Source: an uncultured Bacteroidales bacterium
Lineage (GTDB): Bacteria > Bacteroidota > Bacteroidia > Bacteroidales > UBA932
Length of the DNA: 64,000 bases
Reading direction: 5' to 3'
Assembly: GCA_905234485.1 (NCBI GenBank)
Contig: CAJOHV010000001.1
Coordinates: 1-64,000, forward strand
The notes beneath the pieces were generated by a model. The model was not told the origin of the DNA. It saw only the letters and a program-made list of their open reading frames with translations, and made no database searches. Of this stretch, positions 27,106 through 35,147 are shown piece after piece. A program made the position numbers and the translations under genes. Position 1 is the first letter of the stretch. Every line of letters starts with the position of its first letter.

Positions 27106-28110
27106 ATGGAAACGGCGGAGAAAATCACCATTTTAAGCAGTCTGATCGACTCTTCGGAGAGGATCGCGGTCTGCACGCACACGCACCCGGACGGCGACGC
27201 CCTGGGCAGCAGCGGCGCCGTTTTCCATTACCTGTGCGAGGTCCGCGGCAAGGCCTGCGTGTCGATGGTCCGCGAGGAAGCGCCCGCGACGATAGCCTTC
27301 ATCAGCGAAGGCATCCCCGTACTCGGGCCGGGGGCTATCGCGGCAGCGGACCTGATCATATGCACGGACTTCAACGGCATGTCCCGCGCCGGCGGCGAGA
27401 TTGAACAGGCACTCCGCGCCAGCGCTGCGAAAAAGGTGCTCATAGACCATCACCTCAACCCGCAGGAGGCCGAATTCGACCTCGTTTTCAGCCGCGCTGA
27501 AGTCTCTTCGGCCTGCGAAATGGTCTATGAAATCCTCCGTCAGATGCCCGGCATAGACGGTCAGACCGCGCGACTGCCGCTGTCTGTGCTGAACTGCCTC
27601 ATGGCCGGAATGACCACTGACACGAACAACTTCGCGAACTCCGTCTTCCCCTCCACTCTCGCTATGGCGGCGGACCTGATAGCCTCCGGCGTGGACCGCG
27701 ACGCGATAGTGGCCGAACTGTACAACCGCTACCGCCCGAACCGTGTGCGCGCAATCGCCCATATCCTCAGCGAGGAGATGGTGATCCGCCCGGACGGTCT
27801 GGCCGTGATAATAGTCAGCAAGGAACTGTGGCACAGATTTGGCTTGGAGGAGGGCGAACTCGAAGGAATGGTGAACATCCCGCTGACGATAGACGAAGTG
27901 AAGGTCTGCCTCTACCTTAGGGAGAGCGTGGACGCGCCCGAAATGCGGGTCAGCATACGCTCGAAGAGAGGTTGGTCCGCGAACGCGATGGCCGTGAAGT
28001 ACTTCCACGGCGGAGGCCACGAGCAGGCGGCGGGCGGCAAGCTCCGCATTCCGTACGACATCCCGAACGCAGCCGCGGCTGCCGCCTTCGTAGAAAAAGT
28101 AGAAATATGA
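27106..28110 (+). CDS. nrnA: DHH-family phosphoesterase, NrnA-like (oligoribonuclease / pAp phosphatase)
   Basis: Degrades very short RNAs and pAp with manganese ions. The 334-residue protein has the DHH phosphoesterase motifs in order: HPDGD at 27-31, CTDFN near 87, DHH at 114-116, and the C-terminal DHHA1 domain with GGGHEQAAGG at about 304. A longer reading frame opens far upstream, but METAEKITIL at 27106 matches the family start and follows the promoter box. It overlaps the FKBP gene by four bases (ATGA), so these are coupled. Confidence 0.9.
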   Translation: METAEKITILSSLIDSSERIAVCTHTHPDGDALGSSGAVFHYLCEVRGKACVSMVREEAPATIAFISEGIPVLGPGAIAAADLIICTDFNGMSRAGGEIEQALRASAAKKVLIDHHLNPQEAEFDLVFSRAEVSSACEMVYEILRQMPGIDGQTARLPLSVLNCLMAGMTTDTNNFANSVFPSTLAMAADLIASGVDRDAIVAELYNRYRPNRVRAIAHILSEEMVIRPDGLAVIIVSKELWHRFGLEEGELEGMVNIPLTIDEVKVCLYLRESVDAPEMRVSIRSKRGWSANAMAVKYFHGGGHEQAAGGKLRIPYDIPNAAAAAAFVEKVEI

Positions 28111-29120
28111 AAAGTATCAAGATATTACCGCTGATCGCGGCCGTCCTCATCTCTGGATGCGCGAAAAGCCCTTCCACCAATTACGGCAAACTCGCTCAAA
28201 TGGAGTTCGACGCGTGGGTGAGCGTGCACAGGCAGGCCGGCTGGGAGGAGACTCCCCTCGGCGCATGGATAGTCGAAAAGACCGACAACCCTGCCGGTGA
28301 GGCTCTCGGCACCGTGGACGATTACCCTTATATGCGTCTTTCGTACACGGTCACTGACCTGGATGGCACGGTGAACACCACCACAGAAAAAGCGGTGGCC
28401 CAGAGAATCGGCACCTACAACCAGAGTTATTACTATGGTCCGCAGATGACTTACCGCGGAAGCAACGGCATCTACGCCGGAGTGGAAGAAGCCCTCGATG
28501 GTATGCACGTCGGCGGTTCATGCAAGGTGATTGTTCCCGGGTGGCTGCTCACTCACGACAGATACTCTAGCAAACAGAAGTATCTGGACAGCATGACCCA
28601 GTCCGCGAAGGCGCTCATCTACGAATTCACCGTCACGGATGTCGTGAAAGATGTGAACGAATGGGAGATGGGTATCCTCAAGGCCACGCTCGGCGACGAG
28701 TTCGCAAAAGCGGACTCTCTAGCCGAGGGCGTGTACTATGTCTGCGACCGCGAACCGGACGATGAAACAGATTACGAAGCCGGCAACAGCGTCTACATCA
28801 ACTACATCTGCCGCAGGATGCTGGACGGACAGGGAGTAGACACAAACCTGGCCGACTCCGCGAAGGTGTTCGGCATCTACAGCGCTTCGAAGACCTACAC
28901 TTCCACCCTTATCAACTGGGCCTCGGCCGCCAAGGACATCACGATGACCAGCAGCAATTCTTCGGTTGTGAATGGTTTCGGCACTGCCCTTTTCAATATG
29001 CACTCGCACGAAAAGGGCCGCGCATATATGATTTCTGCCCAGGCGTATTCATCTTCCGGTTCCGGCAGCGCCATCCCGGCGTACTGCCCGCTTATCTTCG
29101 AAATAGAATTCACTAAATAG
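28107..29120 (+). CDS. Lipoprotein with two FKBP-type domains
   Basis: Envelope lipoprotein of 337 residues with lipobox LISGC. The first domain (about residues 65-190) has an FKBP-type pattern: YMRLSYTVTDLDG, AGVEEALDGMHVGGSCKVIVPGWL and an ALIYEFTV ending. The second domain (about 225-337) repeats it weakly: SVYINYICRRMLDG, GFGTALFNMHSHEKGRAYMI and LIFEIEF. The classic FKBP active-site residues are not complete, so prolyl isomerase activity is uncertain; a folding or chaperone role is inference. It is coupled to nrnA and followed after three bases by the MATE gene. Confidence 0.72.
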   Translation: MKSIKILPLIAAVLISGCAKSPSTNYGKLAQMEFDAWVSVHRQAGWEETPLGAWIVEKTDNPAGEALGTVDDYPYMRLSYTVTDLDGTVNTTTEKAVAQRIGTYNQSYYYGPQMTYRGSNGIYAGVEEALDGMHVGGSCKVIVPGWLLTHDRYSSKQKYLDSMTQSAKALIYEFTVTDVVKDVNEWEMGILKATLGDEFAKADSLAEGVYYVCDREPDDETDYEAGNSVYINYICRRMLDGQGVDTNLADSAKVFGIYSASKTYTSTLINWASAAKDITMTSSNSSVVNGFGTALFNMHSHEKGRAYMISAQAYSSSGSGSAIPAYCPLIFEIEFTK

Positions 29121-29123
29121 CCG

Positions 29124-30518
29124 ATGGCAGTCCAAGGCGCAGCCCCCACCGAATTAGGCACTGAACGGATAGGCACCCTGCTTAGAAAGTACGCGGTGCC
29201 TGGCATCATCGCGATGATAGCCAGTTCACTGTACAATATGGTGGACAGCATCTTCATCGGCCATATCCCCAACGTAGGTGCCTACGCCATCTCCGGCCTT
29301 GCAGTTACCTTCCCGCTGATGAACCTCAGCACCGCCCTCGGAACGCTGGTGGGAGTCGGAGGACAAACTATGGTCTCGGTCCTGCTGGGTCAGAAAAACT
29401 ACGAAGGCGCTCAGAAAGTGCTCTCGAACGTGATGAGCCTCAACACCATCATCGGTGTTGTCTTCACGACCCTCTGCCTGATCTTCCTCGACCCGATCCT
29501 GTACTTCTTCGGCGCTTCGGAGAATACCCTCCCCTTCGCCCGCGAGTATATGGTCATCATCCTGCTGGGCAACATCATTACACACCTATACTTCGGGCTC
29601 AACGGCGTTATCCGCGCCTCCGGCAACCCGAAGACCGCGATGGGTCTAACGATCTTTACGGTCACGGCCAACGCCATCCTCGACCCGGTCTTCATCTACG
29701 TGCTCGACCTCGGAGTCAAGGGTGCCGCTATCGCAACCGTCCTCTGCCAGACCCTCGCTCTCGCCTACACTCTCATCTTCTTCCTCAACAAGAAGAACTT
29801 CCTGCATTTCGGAAAGCACATCTTCCAGCTGGACCGCCACATCGCGAAGGCCTCGCTATCGATCGGCCTCGGTCCCTTCCTGATGCACTTCGCCTCCTGC
29901 TTCGTTTCGATCTTCATCAACCAGCAGCTTCGCAAGTACGGCGGCGACCTCTCGATCGGAGCCTACGGAATCTCGAACCGCATCACCTTTATGTTCCTGA
30001 TGATCAATCTCGGGTTCAACCAGGGTATGCAGCCTATCGCGAGTTTCAACTACGGTGCCCGTCAGTATAAGCGCGTCAAGGAAGTATTCTGGCTCACTAC
30101 GAAATGGATGTGTCTTATGAGCGTCATCTGTTTCCTCGTCTCCGAATTCCTTACTACTCCGGCGGTCAGGCTCTTCACCGAAGATGCAGTTATGATAGAA
30201 AAGGCAGACAATGCCCTCCGGCTGATGAACCTGATGGTCTGGTGTGTGGGATTCGGAATGGTCTCCGGAAACTTCTTCCAGAGCCTCGGTATGGTAAAGA
30301 AGAGCATCTTCCTGTCGCTGACAAGGCAACTCCTGTTCCTCGTGCCGCTGGTCTTCCTCCTGCCTCTGTGGCTAGGAGAAAACGGAGTCTGGCTGGCCTT
30401 CCCCGTTTCGGATTTACTGTCCGTAGTATGTGCGGCATTCCTGATAATCAATATCCTGCGCAAGTTCGACAAACTGAACGACGGCGATGATCCGTCCGTT
30501 CTCGGCGGCGCGGTTTAA
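29124..30518 (+). CDS. MATE family efflux transporter
   Basis: Multidrug and toxin extrusion pump, 464 residues, about 12 transmembrane helices in two homologous halves (roughly 1-230 and 240-464). The IASSLYNMVDSIFIGH segment near residue 30 and the repeated NQGMQPIASFNYGA in the second half are typical of the MATE group related to MepA/NorM. The coupling ion and substrates cannot be stated. It is the third gene of the nrnA operon and its 3' end is 10 bases before the kinase start. Confidence 0.92.
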   Translation: MAVQGAAPTELGTERIGTLLRKYAVPGIIAMIASSLYNMVDSIFIGHIPNVGAYAISGLAVTFPLMNLSTALGTLVGVGGQTMVSVLLGQKNYEGAQKVLSNVMSLNTIIGVVFTTLCLIFLDPILYFFGASENTLPFAREYMVIILLGNIITHLYFGLNGVIRASGNPKTAMGLTIFTVTANAILDPVFIYVLDLGVKGAAIATVLCQTLALAYTLIFFLNKKNFLHFGKHIFQLDRHIAKASLSIGLGPFLMHFASCFVSIFINQQLRKYGGDLSIGAYGISNRITFMFLMINLGFNQGMQPIASFNYGARQYKRVKEVFWLTTKWMCLMSVICFLVSEFLTTPAVRLFTEDAVMIEKADNALRLMNLMVWCVGFGMVSGNFFQSLGMVKKSIFLSLTRQLLFLVPLVFLLPLWLGENGVWLAFPVSDLLSVVCAAFLIINILRKFDKLNDGDDPSVLGGAV

Positions 30519-30528
30519 CCTTTGGCCT

Positions 30529-31107
30529 ATGGAGAAGAAACTCATAATCACTATCGGACGCCAGTTCGGCAGCGGCGGAAAGGCCGTCGCAGACGAGCTT
30601 GGACGCCGGCTGGGTATTCCTGTCTACGACAGCGAGCTGATCACCGAAGCCGCCAGAAAAAGCGGCATCGCCGAAGAGTTCTTCAAACAAAGGGATGAGA
30701 AACGCCGCTCTCTCTTTATCGGTCTGAAGTCCGGAATGGACGACGAAATCCTTTTCGGAATTCAGAGCGAAGCTATCCGCGATCTTGCAGACAAGGGTTC
30801 TGCAATCTTCGTAGGACGCGCTTCAGACTATGTCCTGCGCGACCGTGACTGTGTAGATGTCTTTATCAGCGCTCCTCTGAAAGCCCGTGTTGGGCGTATC
30901 ATGGAACGCCAGGGTATATCTGAATCTGAAGCCGAAAGCCTTATCGAGCGTAAGGATCGAGGCCGCGCCGAATACTACGACTTCTTTACCTTCTCCAAAT
31001 GGGGCTCCGCCTCCAATTACGACTTGTGCCTCGACTCCTCTATACTCGGAATCGAAGGCACAGCCGAAATGATTATCGATTTCGCTAAAAAACGCAACCT
31101 ACTCTAG
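30529..31107 (+). CDS. Cytidylate kinase-like protein
   Basis: P-loop kinase of the cytidylate kinase-like family, 192 residues. It starts with ITIGRQFGSGGKAVADELGRRLG, the nucleotide-binding loop of this family, and includes FVGRASDYVL, ERKDRGRAEYYDFF and a C-terminal helix. It is a paralogue type distinct from true Cmk: it lacks the usual Cmk CMP-binding sequence I would expect, so its substrate is unknown. The ATG at 30529 is used because the in-frame stretch upstream lies inside the MATE gene. Confidence 0.8.
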   Translation: MEKKLIITIGRQFGSGGKAVADELGRRLGIPVYDSELITEAARKSGIAEEFFKQRDEKRRSLFIGLKSGMDDEILFGIQSEAIRDLADKGSAIFVGRASDYVLRDRDCVDVFISAPLKARVGRIMERQGISESEAESLIERKDRGRAEYYDFFTFSKWGSASNYDLCLDSSILGIEGTAEMIIDFAKKRNLL

Positions 31108-31123
31108 GGGAGTGGCCATTGGG

Positions 31124-31233
31124 GCGTGTTTCGCAATTGCCTGATCCACAAAGCCTTATCAAAAACGATGTACCCTGAAACGGATACATCGTTTTTGATA
31201 ATTGTCTGATTATCAACGGGATGCGAAACACGC
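31124..31233. repeat. Nested palindromic element between convergent genes
   Basis: A 12-base inverted repeat, GCGTGTTTCGCA (31124-31135) and TGCGAAACACGC (31222-31233), encloses a perfect 17-bp stem, TTATCAAAAACGATGTA (31156-31172) with its complement at 31185-31201 around a 12-base loop. The inner stem acts as a bidirectional terminator for the kinase and ackA; the outer dyad is not needed for that. Confidence 0.75.
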
Positions 31234-31237
31234 ACTC

Positions 31238-32446
31238 CTATAGATGATTGACGATATTCATCGTGTCGATCGCGATCATGAGCTCCTCGTTGGTGGGGAT
31301 CATCGCGACCTTGACGGTAGAATCTGCTGCTGAGATAATGGATTCGTCGCGGGCGGCATTGGTCGCATCAACATCCATCTTCAGGCCCATGTACTCGAAG
31401 TGTTTGCAGACTGCGAGCGGGAGCCAGGGGTTGTTCTCCGCGATGCCGGCTGTGAAGATGATCAGATCCACTCCGTTCATCTCGGCTATGTAACCGCCGA
31501 CGAGTTTCGTGATATGATGCACGACCATATCGCGAACGAGTTGTGCGCGCTGGTCGCCCTGCTCCGAGAAGCAGACCATATCGCGCATATCCGAACTCTT
31601 CTTCTGGAGTCCGATGAAGCCCGACTTCTTGTTCATGATGTCCGTCATCTCATCCGGAGTGAGGTTCTCCTTCTTCATGATGTACGGAACTATGTTCGCG
31701 TCGATGGAGCCGCAGCGGGTTCCCATAATCATACCCTCGAGCGGGGTGAAGCCCATCGAGGTGTCTATGCTCTTGCCGTTGAGGATGGCGGTCACCGAAC
31801 TGCCGTTTCCGATGTGGCAGGTGATGATCTTGCTGTTGTTTATGTCCAGGCCCGCCTTCTTGGCGCCACGGCGGCTGACGTAGTAATGCGAAGTGCCGTG
31901 CGCGCCGTAACGGCGGACGCGATACTTCTCATAGTATTCGTAAGGCAGCGCGTACATAAAGGCCTTCGGCTCCATGGTCTGGTGGAAGGCGGTGTCGAAC
32001 ACGACCACCTGAGGAACCTTGGGAAGGACCTTCTGCATGGCGCGTATACCAAGAATATGAGCGGGGTTGTGAAGCGGAGCGAAGTCGCAGCAGATCTGAA
32101 TCTTCTCCATCACGTCTTCGTCGATCAGACAAGATCCATCGAAGAAATCCGCGCCCTGAACGATTCTGTGGCCCACCGCGTCGATCTCGTCGAAACTGCC
32201 GATAACTCCCGTCTCCGGGTTGGTGAGGGCGTCCAAAACGAGTTTCATTCCGAGAGTGTGGTCCGGAACGGGTCTCATTATCACGACGGCATCCTTGCCG
32301 GCCGGTTTGTGGGTGAGTTTGCTATCGGGGAGCGATATTTTTTCGAGGTTTCCTTTTGCGAGGAGTTTGTAGTTCTCGGAATCGGTCATCGCAAGCAACT
32401 GGTACTTGATCGATGAACTTCCGCAGTTGATGACGAGAATTTTCAT
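31238..32446 (-). CDS. ackA: Acetate kinase
   Basis: Converts acetyl phosphate and ADP to acetate and ATP, the last step of acetate fermentation. The 402-residue protein starts MKILVINCGSSSIKYQLL, has the mid-protein CHIGNGSSVTAI phosphate-binding motif and GTRCGSIDANIVPY. Length is typical. No pta gene is adjacent in the window. The upstream in-frame extension is rejected because it spans the promoter box. Confidence 0.95.
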   Translation of the reverse strand: MKILVINCGSSSIKYQLLAMTDSENYKLLAKGNLEKISLPDSKLTHKPAGKDAVVIMRPVPDHTLGMKLVLDALTNPETGVIGSFDEIDAVGHRIVQGADFFDGSCLIDEDVMEKIQICCDFAPLHNPAHILGIRAMQKVLPKVPQVVVFDTAFHQTMEPKAFMYALPYEYYEKYRVRRYGAHGTSHYYVSRRGAKKAGLDINNSKIITCHIGNGSSVTAILNGKSIDTSMGFTPLEGMIMGTRCGSIDANIVPYIMKKENLTPDEMTDIMNKKSGFIGLQKKSSDMRDMVCFSEQGDQRAQLVRDMVVHHITKLVGGYIAEMNGVDLIIFTAGIAENNPWLPLAVCKHFEYMGLKMDVDATNAARDESIISAADSTVKVAMIPTNEELMIAIDTMNIVNHL

Positions 32447-32466
32447 ATTCGGTTTTATTTCGGGCT

Positions 32467-32474
32467 CAAAGATA
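32467..32474 (-). promoter_or_regulatory. -7 box of ackA
   Basis: TATCTTTG on the minus strand, 20 bases before the ackA ATG. Confidence 0.5.
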
Positions 32475-32517
32475 GGCAAAAAAAGCGTATCTTGGTCCTC
32501 GGCCACACACAAGAACT

Positions 32518-33579
32518 ATGAAAAACGGTCGCCTGCTCAGCATATCTCTTCCTTTCGTCGCCGGAGTCGCCTGCGGCGCGCTGTGCAATGTGTCTGGAGG
32601 TGTTTTCCCTCTCCTGGTGATTACGGCATGTATGGCCGTTCTCACCCTCTCGAAAAAGTACGACAGGTGGCTGATTCTTGTGATGTTGTTCGCTCTGGGT
32701 TTGTTTTGCTACAGCGGGAGATGCCCGATCGCGGTCGGGAATGATGCTTTTATTCTACGATTCAATGATGTATTCGATAGGATCCCGTTCGAGGACGGGA
32801 GAACGGCGCCGCTGCTGAGAGCGCTGATGACGGGAGACCGGTCGGGACTCGACCGGGAGACAGTCAGCGCGTTCAGGCGCAGCGGCGCCTCGCACCTGCT
32901 GGCACTTTCCGGCTTGCATCTGGGGATAATCGCCATGTTTATCCGCTACCTGCTTTTGCTGCTCGGGAACTCGCGCCCCGCGGAGATCGTGCGGGCAGCG
33001 CTGCTCGTCGGGTTCTGCCTCGCCTACACGATCGCGTGCGGGGCGTCGCCCTCGCTGGTGAGGGCGCTGCTGTTCATCGTCCTGCAGCAGGTCGCGGCGC
33101 TGAGTCCCGGTCGGCGCAGTTCGCCGGCCGACCGGCTCTGCCTCGCCGCGACCGTCCAACTCTCGTTCGATCCAGGCGCGATCACCTCCGTGGCCTTTCA
33201 ACTGTCTTACCTGGCTATGATCGGAATCGTGTTCATCGCGCCGCGCCTGGAGGCATGGTACCCGTCTGTGGCTGAAAAGGAGATTAATCGTCGCTGGCTG
33301 AGCGCCGCTCTCAAACTCGACCCGCTCCGCCGCATCTGGAAAGGCGTCTCCGTGGCCATAGCCTGCCAACTCACCACTGCCCCGCTCGTGCTTCTGCGTT
33401 TCGGGAACTTCCCCCAATACTTCCTCCTGACCAACCTTCTCGCGATGCCCGTCTGCGAACTGCTCCTCCCCCTCGCCCTTCTCACCCTCCTTCTGGGCTG
33501 TCCTCCCCCGCTCGTGTGGATAACAAACAAAACAGCCATTATTCTTCTCGACATATTAGGTGTGATCGCTTCATTATGA
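32518..33579 (+). CDS. Reduced ComEC/Rec2-family membrane protein
   Basis: A 353-residue polytopic membrane protein with the competence domain: LLRALMTGDRSGLD, SGASHLLALSGLHLGIIAMF and a run of hydrophobic helices with PSLVRALLF and QLTTAPLVLLRFGNFP. The SGLH segment is the signature of the DNA-channel domain. Unlike full-length ComEC, often 650-800 residues, it has no N-terminal OB-like domain and no C-terminal metallo-beta-lactamase domain. It is either a minimal relic or a paralogue; natural uptake of DNA is not implied. A near-match TATCTTGG at 32488 may be its -7 box. Convergent with the PEGA gene. Confidence 0.8.
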   Translation: MKNGRLLSISLPFVAGVACGALCNVSGGVFPLLVITACMAVLTLSKKYDRWLILVMLFALGLFCYSGRCPIAVGNDAFILRFNDVFDRIPFEDGRTAPLLRALMTGDRSGLDRETVSAFRRSGASHLLALSGLHLGIIAMFIRYLLLLLGNSRPAEIVRAALLVGFCLAYTIACGASPSLVRALLFIVLQQVAALSPGRRSSPADRLCLAATVQLSFDPGAITSVAFQLSYLAMIGIVFIAPRLEAWYPSVAEKEINRRWLSAALKLDPLRRIWKGVSVAIACQLTTAPLVLLRFGNFPQYFLLTNLLAMPVCELLLPLALLTLLLGCPPPLVWITNKTAIILLDILGVIASL

Positions 33580-33587
33580 CATTCCGA

Positions 33588-33660
33588 GCGTGGAGGATAA
33601 CCTCCTTACAATCAGAAAGATAATAAAATTAGGTCTCTCCAAAAAGGGAGACCTAATTTG
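33588..33660. terminator. Terminator module, copy B of a 73-bp repeated unit
   Basis: The stem ATTAGGTCTC/GAGACCTAAT (33628-33637 with 33648-33657), extended toward an A-rich loop, is preceded by a GGAGG/CCTCC hairpin. It matches copy A at 2342-2414 at the same length without gaps; the GTGTC/GACAC pair of copy A is GTCTC/GAGAC here, a compensatory change. It lies between convergent comEC-like and PEGA genes. Confidence 0.7.
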
Positions 33661-33688
33661 CTATTCGGCGGGGCTGTTCTACGCAGGT

Positions 33689-35131
33689 CTACGCGGCGGC
33701 AGGTTCCTCTGCAGGCTGCTCGGCGGGAGTCTCTTCCGCAGCGGGCTCGGAAGCGGGCTGCTCGCAGCACTCGGCGGGTTTTTCACCACATTCGGCGGGT
33801 TTTTCACCACACTCTGCAGGCTGCTCACAGCACTTCTCCTCGCACTGCTTGCACTCCTCGGGGATGGCTTCAAGGTCGGCCGAAACCGTAATACGCATCG
33901 ATTCGTTCATCTCGACCTCTGCGCAGTAAGGCTTGTAACCCTTCTTGAAGAGTTCAATCTTATGCTTGCCGTACTGGACCTTCGGGAGGTAAACCGGGCT
34001 CTGACCCACGGGCTGACCGTCCACGAAGACGCAAGCCTTTGCGGGGTACGACATCACGATGATATTTCCGTAGATAGGCTGAGGATCGGGAATCGTGAAC
34101 TCAAGTCCTTCGGGATCCACCACGACCTCTTCCGTGATAACCTCGGAGGTGTAGCCAATCTCGCGGGCCTCGAAGTTGTAAACTCCTGCGAGGAGCGCGC
34201 CGGTCCAACTGCCGGTGCCCTTCCATTCGCCGTTTGCCCAGATCTCTGCGGTTTCAGAGGTCTTGAGGGTGACGACGGAGAAGTTAGGCTTGAGGCAAGG
34301 GCTCACCACGAGGGTATCGTTGTCCTTCACTTCGATCGTGCCGATGGAATTGCTGTACTGCTCCTTGGCGATCATCAGTTTGTGGGGACCATTGAGGAGT
34401 TGACCCACCAGGATCGGGGCCTTGCCCACGAATTCGTCGTCCACATAGACATCAGCGCCGGTAATTTCGGCATCTTTGTCGATGACGCTGAGCCAGCCGT
34501 TGGCTTCGCGCAGGCTGATCTCTATTTCCACCTTGGAGGAATCGGCGAGATCGAACTCACCCTCTTCCGGATAATAACCCTTCGCGGAAACCTTATAGGT
34601 GTAATGACCCACATTGAGAAGTTTCTGGGCCTCGCCTCCACGGGCGATAACAGTCTCTTCTCCGAGTTCGATGATAGCCTGCTCGGGGGCCACGGTGAAC
34701 AGAACGAACTGCTGCTCGGGCACCACCACGGGGACCGGTTCCGGTTCGGGCTCAGGTTCGGGAGCGGGAACTGCCTCGAGTTCCATCACATAGGTCTTGG
34801 CGGCCTGGAGAGGGAACGGGAACACGAAGTCCACGGAGCCGAGTTCTGCGTTGTCGATCTTCACGGACTTATCCTTAGCGCTCACATAGATGAGAGCCGG
34901 CTGAGTTGCAACGGCCTCAGCGCCCTCGGACTGATAGAGAGTTTCCTTGCCGTCCACAAGTTTGATGACTGCGCATTTCTTGCCATAGACATCCTTCTTG
35001 GCTGTCGCTTTACGGCAGGCGGTCTTATCTCTGGGATCCATATGGAAATTGGTAACCCTGAGTTCCTGGGCGTACACGGCGGTTCCGAAAAGAAGGAGCG
35101 ACGCGGCCAGCGTTAATTTGAACAGTTTCAT
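33689..35131 (-). CDS. Secreted PEGA-domain protein with Cys-rich tail
   Basis: A 480-residue exported protein. After the signal peptide (to about residue 22) come beta-rich PEGA-like units around 215-260 (GADVYVDDEFVGKAPI), 285-330 (ETAEIWANGEWKGTGSW) and 350-410 (KACVFVDGQPVGQSP, GKHKIELFKKGYKPY), and a PEPEPEPEP linker near 125. The tail has eight cysteines in a short run with tandem AECGEKP units, then Glu/Pro/Ala repeats. PEGA domains are found in surface-layer and sensor proteins; the role here is unknown. It starts 16 bases after the 735-residue membrane protein gene, so they form an operon. Confidence 0.75.
   Translation of the reverse strand: MKLFKLTLAASLLLFGTAVYAQELRVTNFHMDPRDKTACRKATAKKDVYGKKCAVIKLVDGKETLYQSEGAEAVATQPALIYVSAKDKSVKIDNAELGSVDFVFPFPLQAAKTYVMELEAVPAPEPEPEPEPVPVVVPEQQFVLFTVAPEQAIIELGEETVIARGGEAQKLLNVGHYTYKVSAKGYYPEEGEFDLADSSKVEIEISLREANGWLSVIDKDAEITGADVYVDDEFVGKAPILVGQLLNGPHKLMIAKEQYSNSIGTIEVKDNDTLVVSPCLKPNFSVVTLKTSETAEIWANGEWKGTGSWTGALLAGVYNFEAREIGYTSEVITEEVVVDPEGLEFTIPDPQPIYGNIIVMSYPAKACVFVDGQPVGQSPVYLPKVQYGKHKIELFKKGYKPYCAEVEMNESMRITVSADLEAIPEECKQCEEKCCEQPAECGEKPAECGEKPAECCEQPASEPAAEETPAEQPAEEPAAA
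33771..33812. repeat. Two tandem 21-bp units in the PEGA gene
   Basis: Two copies of a 21-base unit starting TCGGCGGGTTTTTCACCACA, differing only at the last base, encode AECGEKP twice on the minus strand. Confidence 0.7.
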
Positions 35132-35147
35132 ATGCGTTAGTTGTTGA

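Noticed and set aside
33771..33812. CRISPR or VNTR locus
   Set aside because: Only two 21-bp units inside a coding sequence for AECGEKP; too short to be more than a local duplication.
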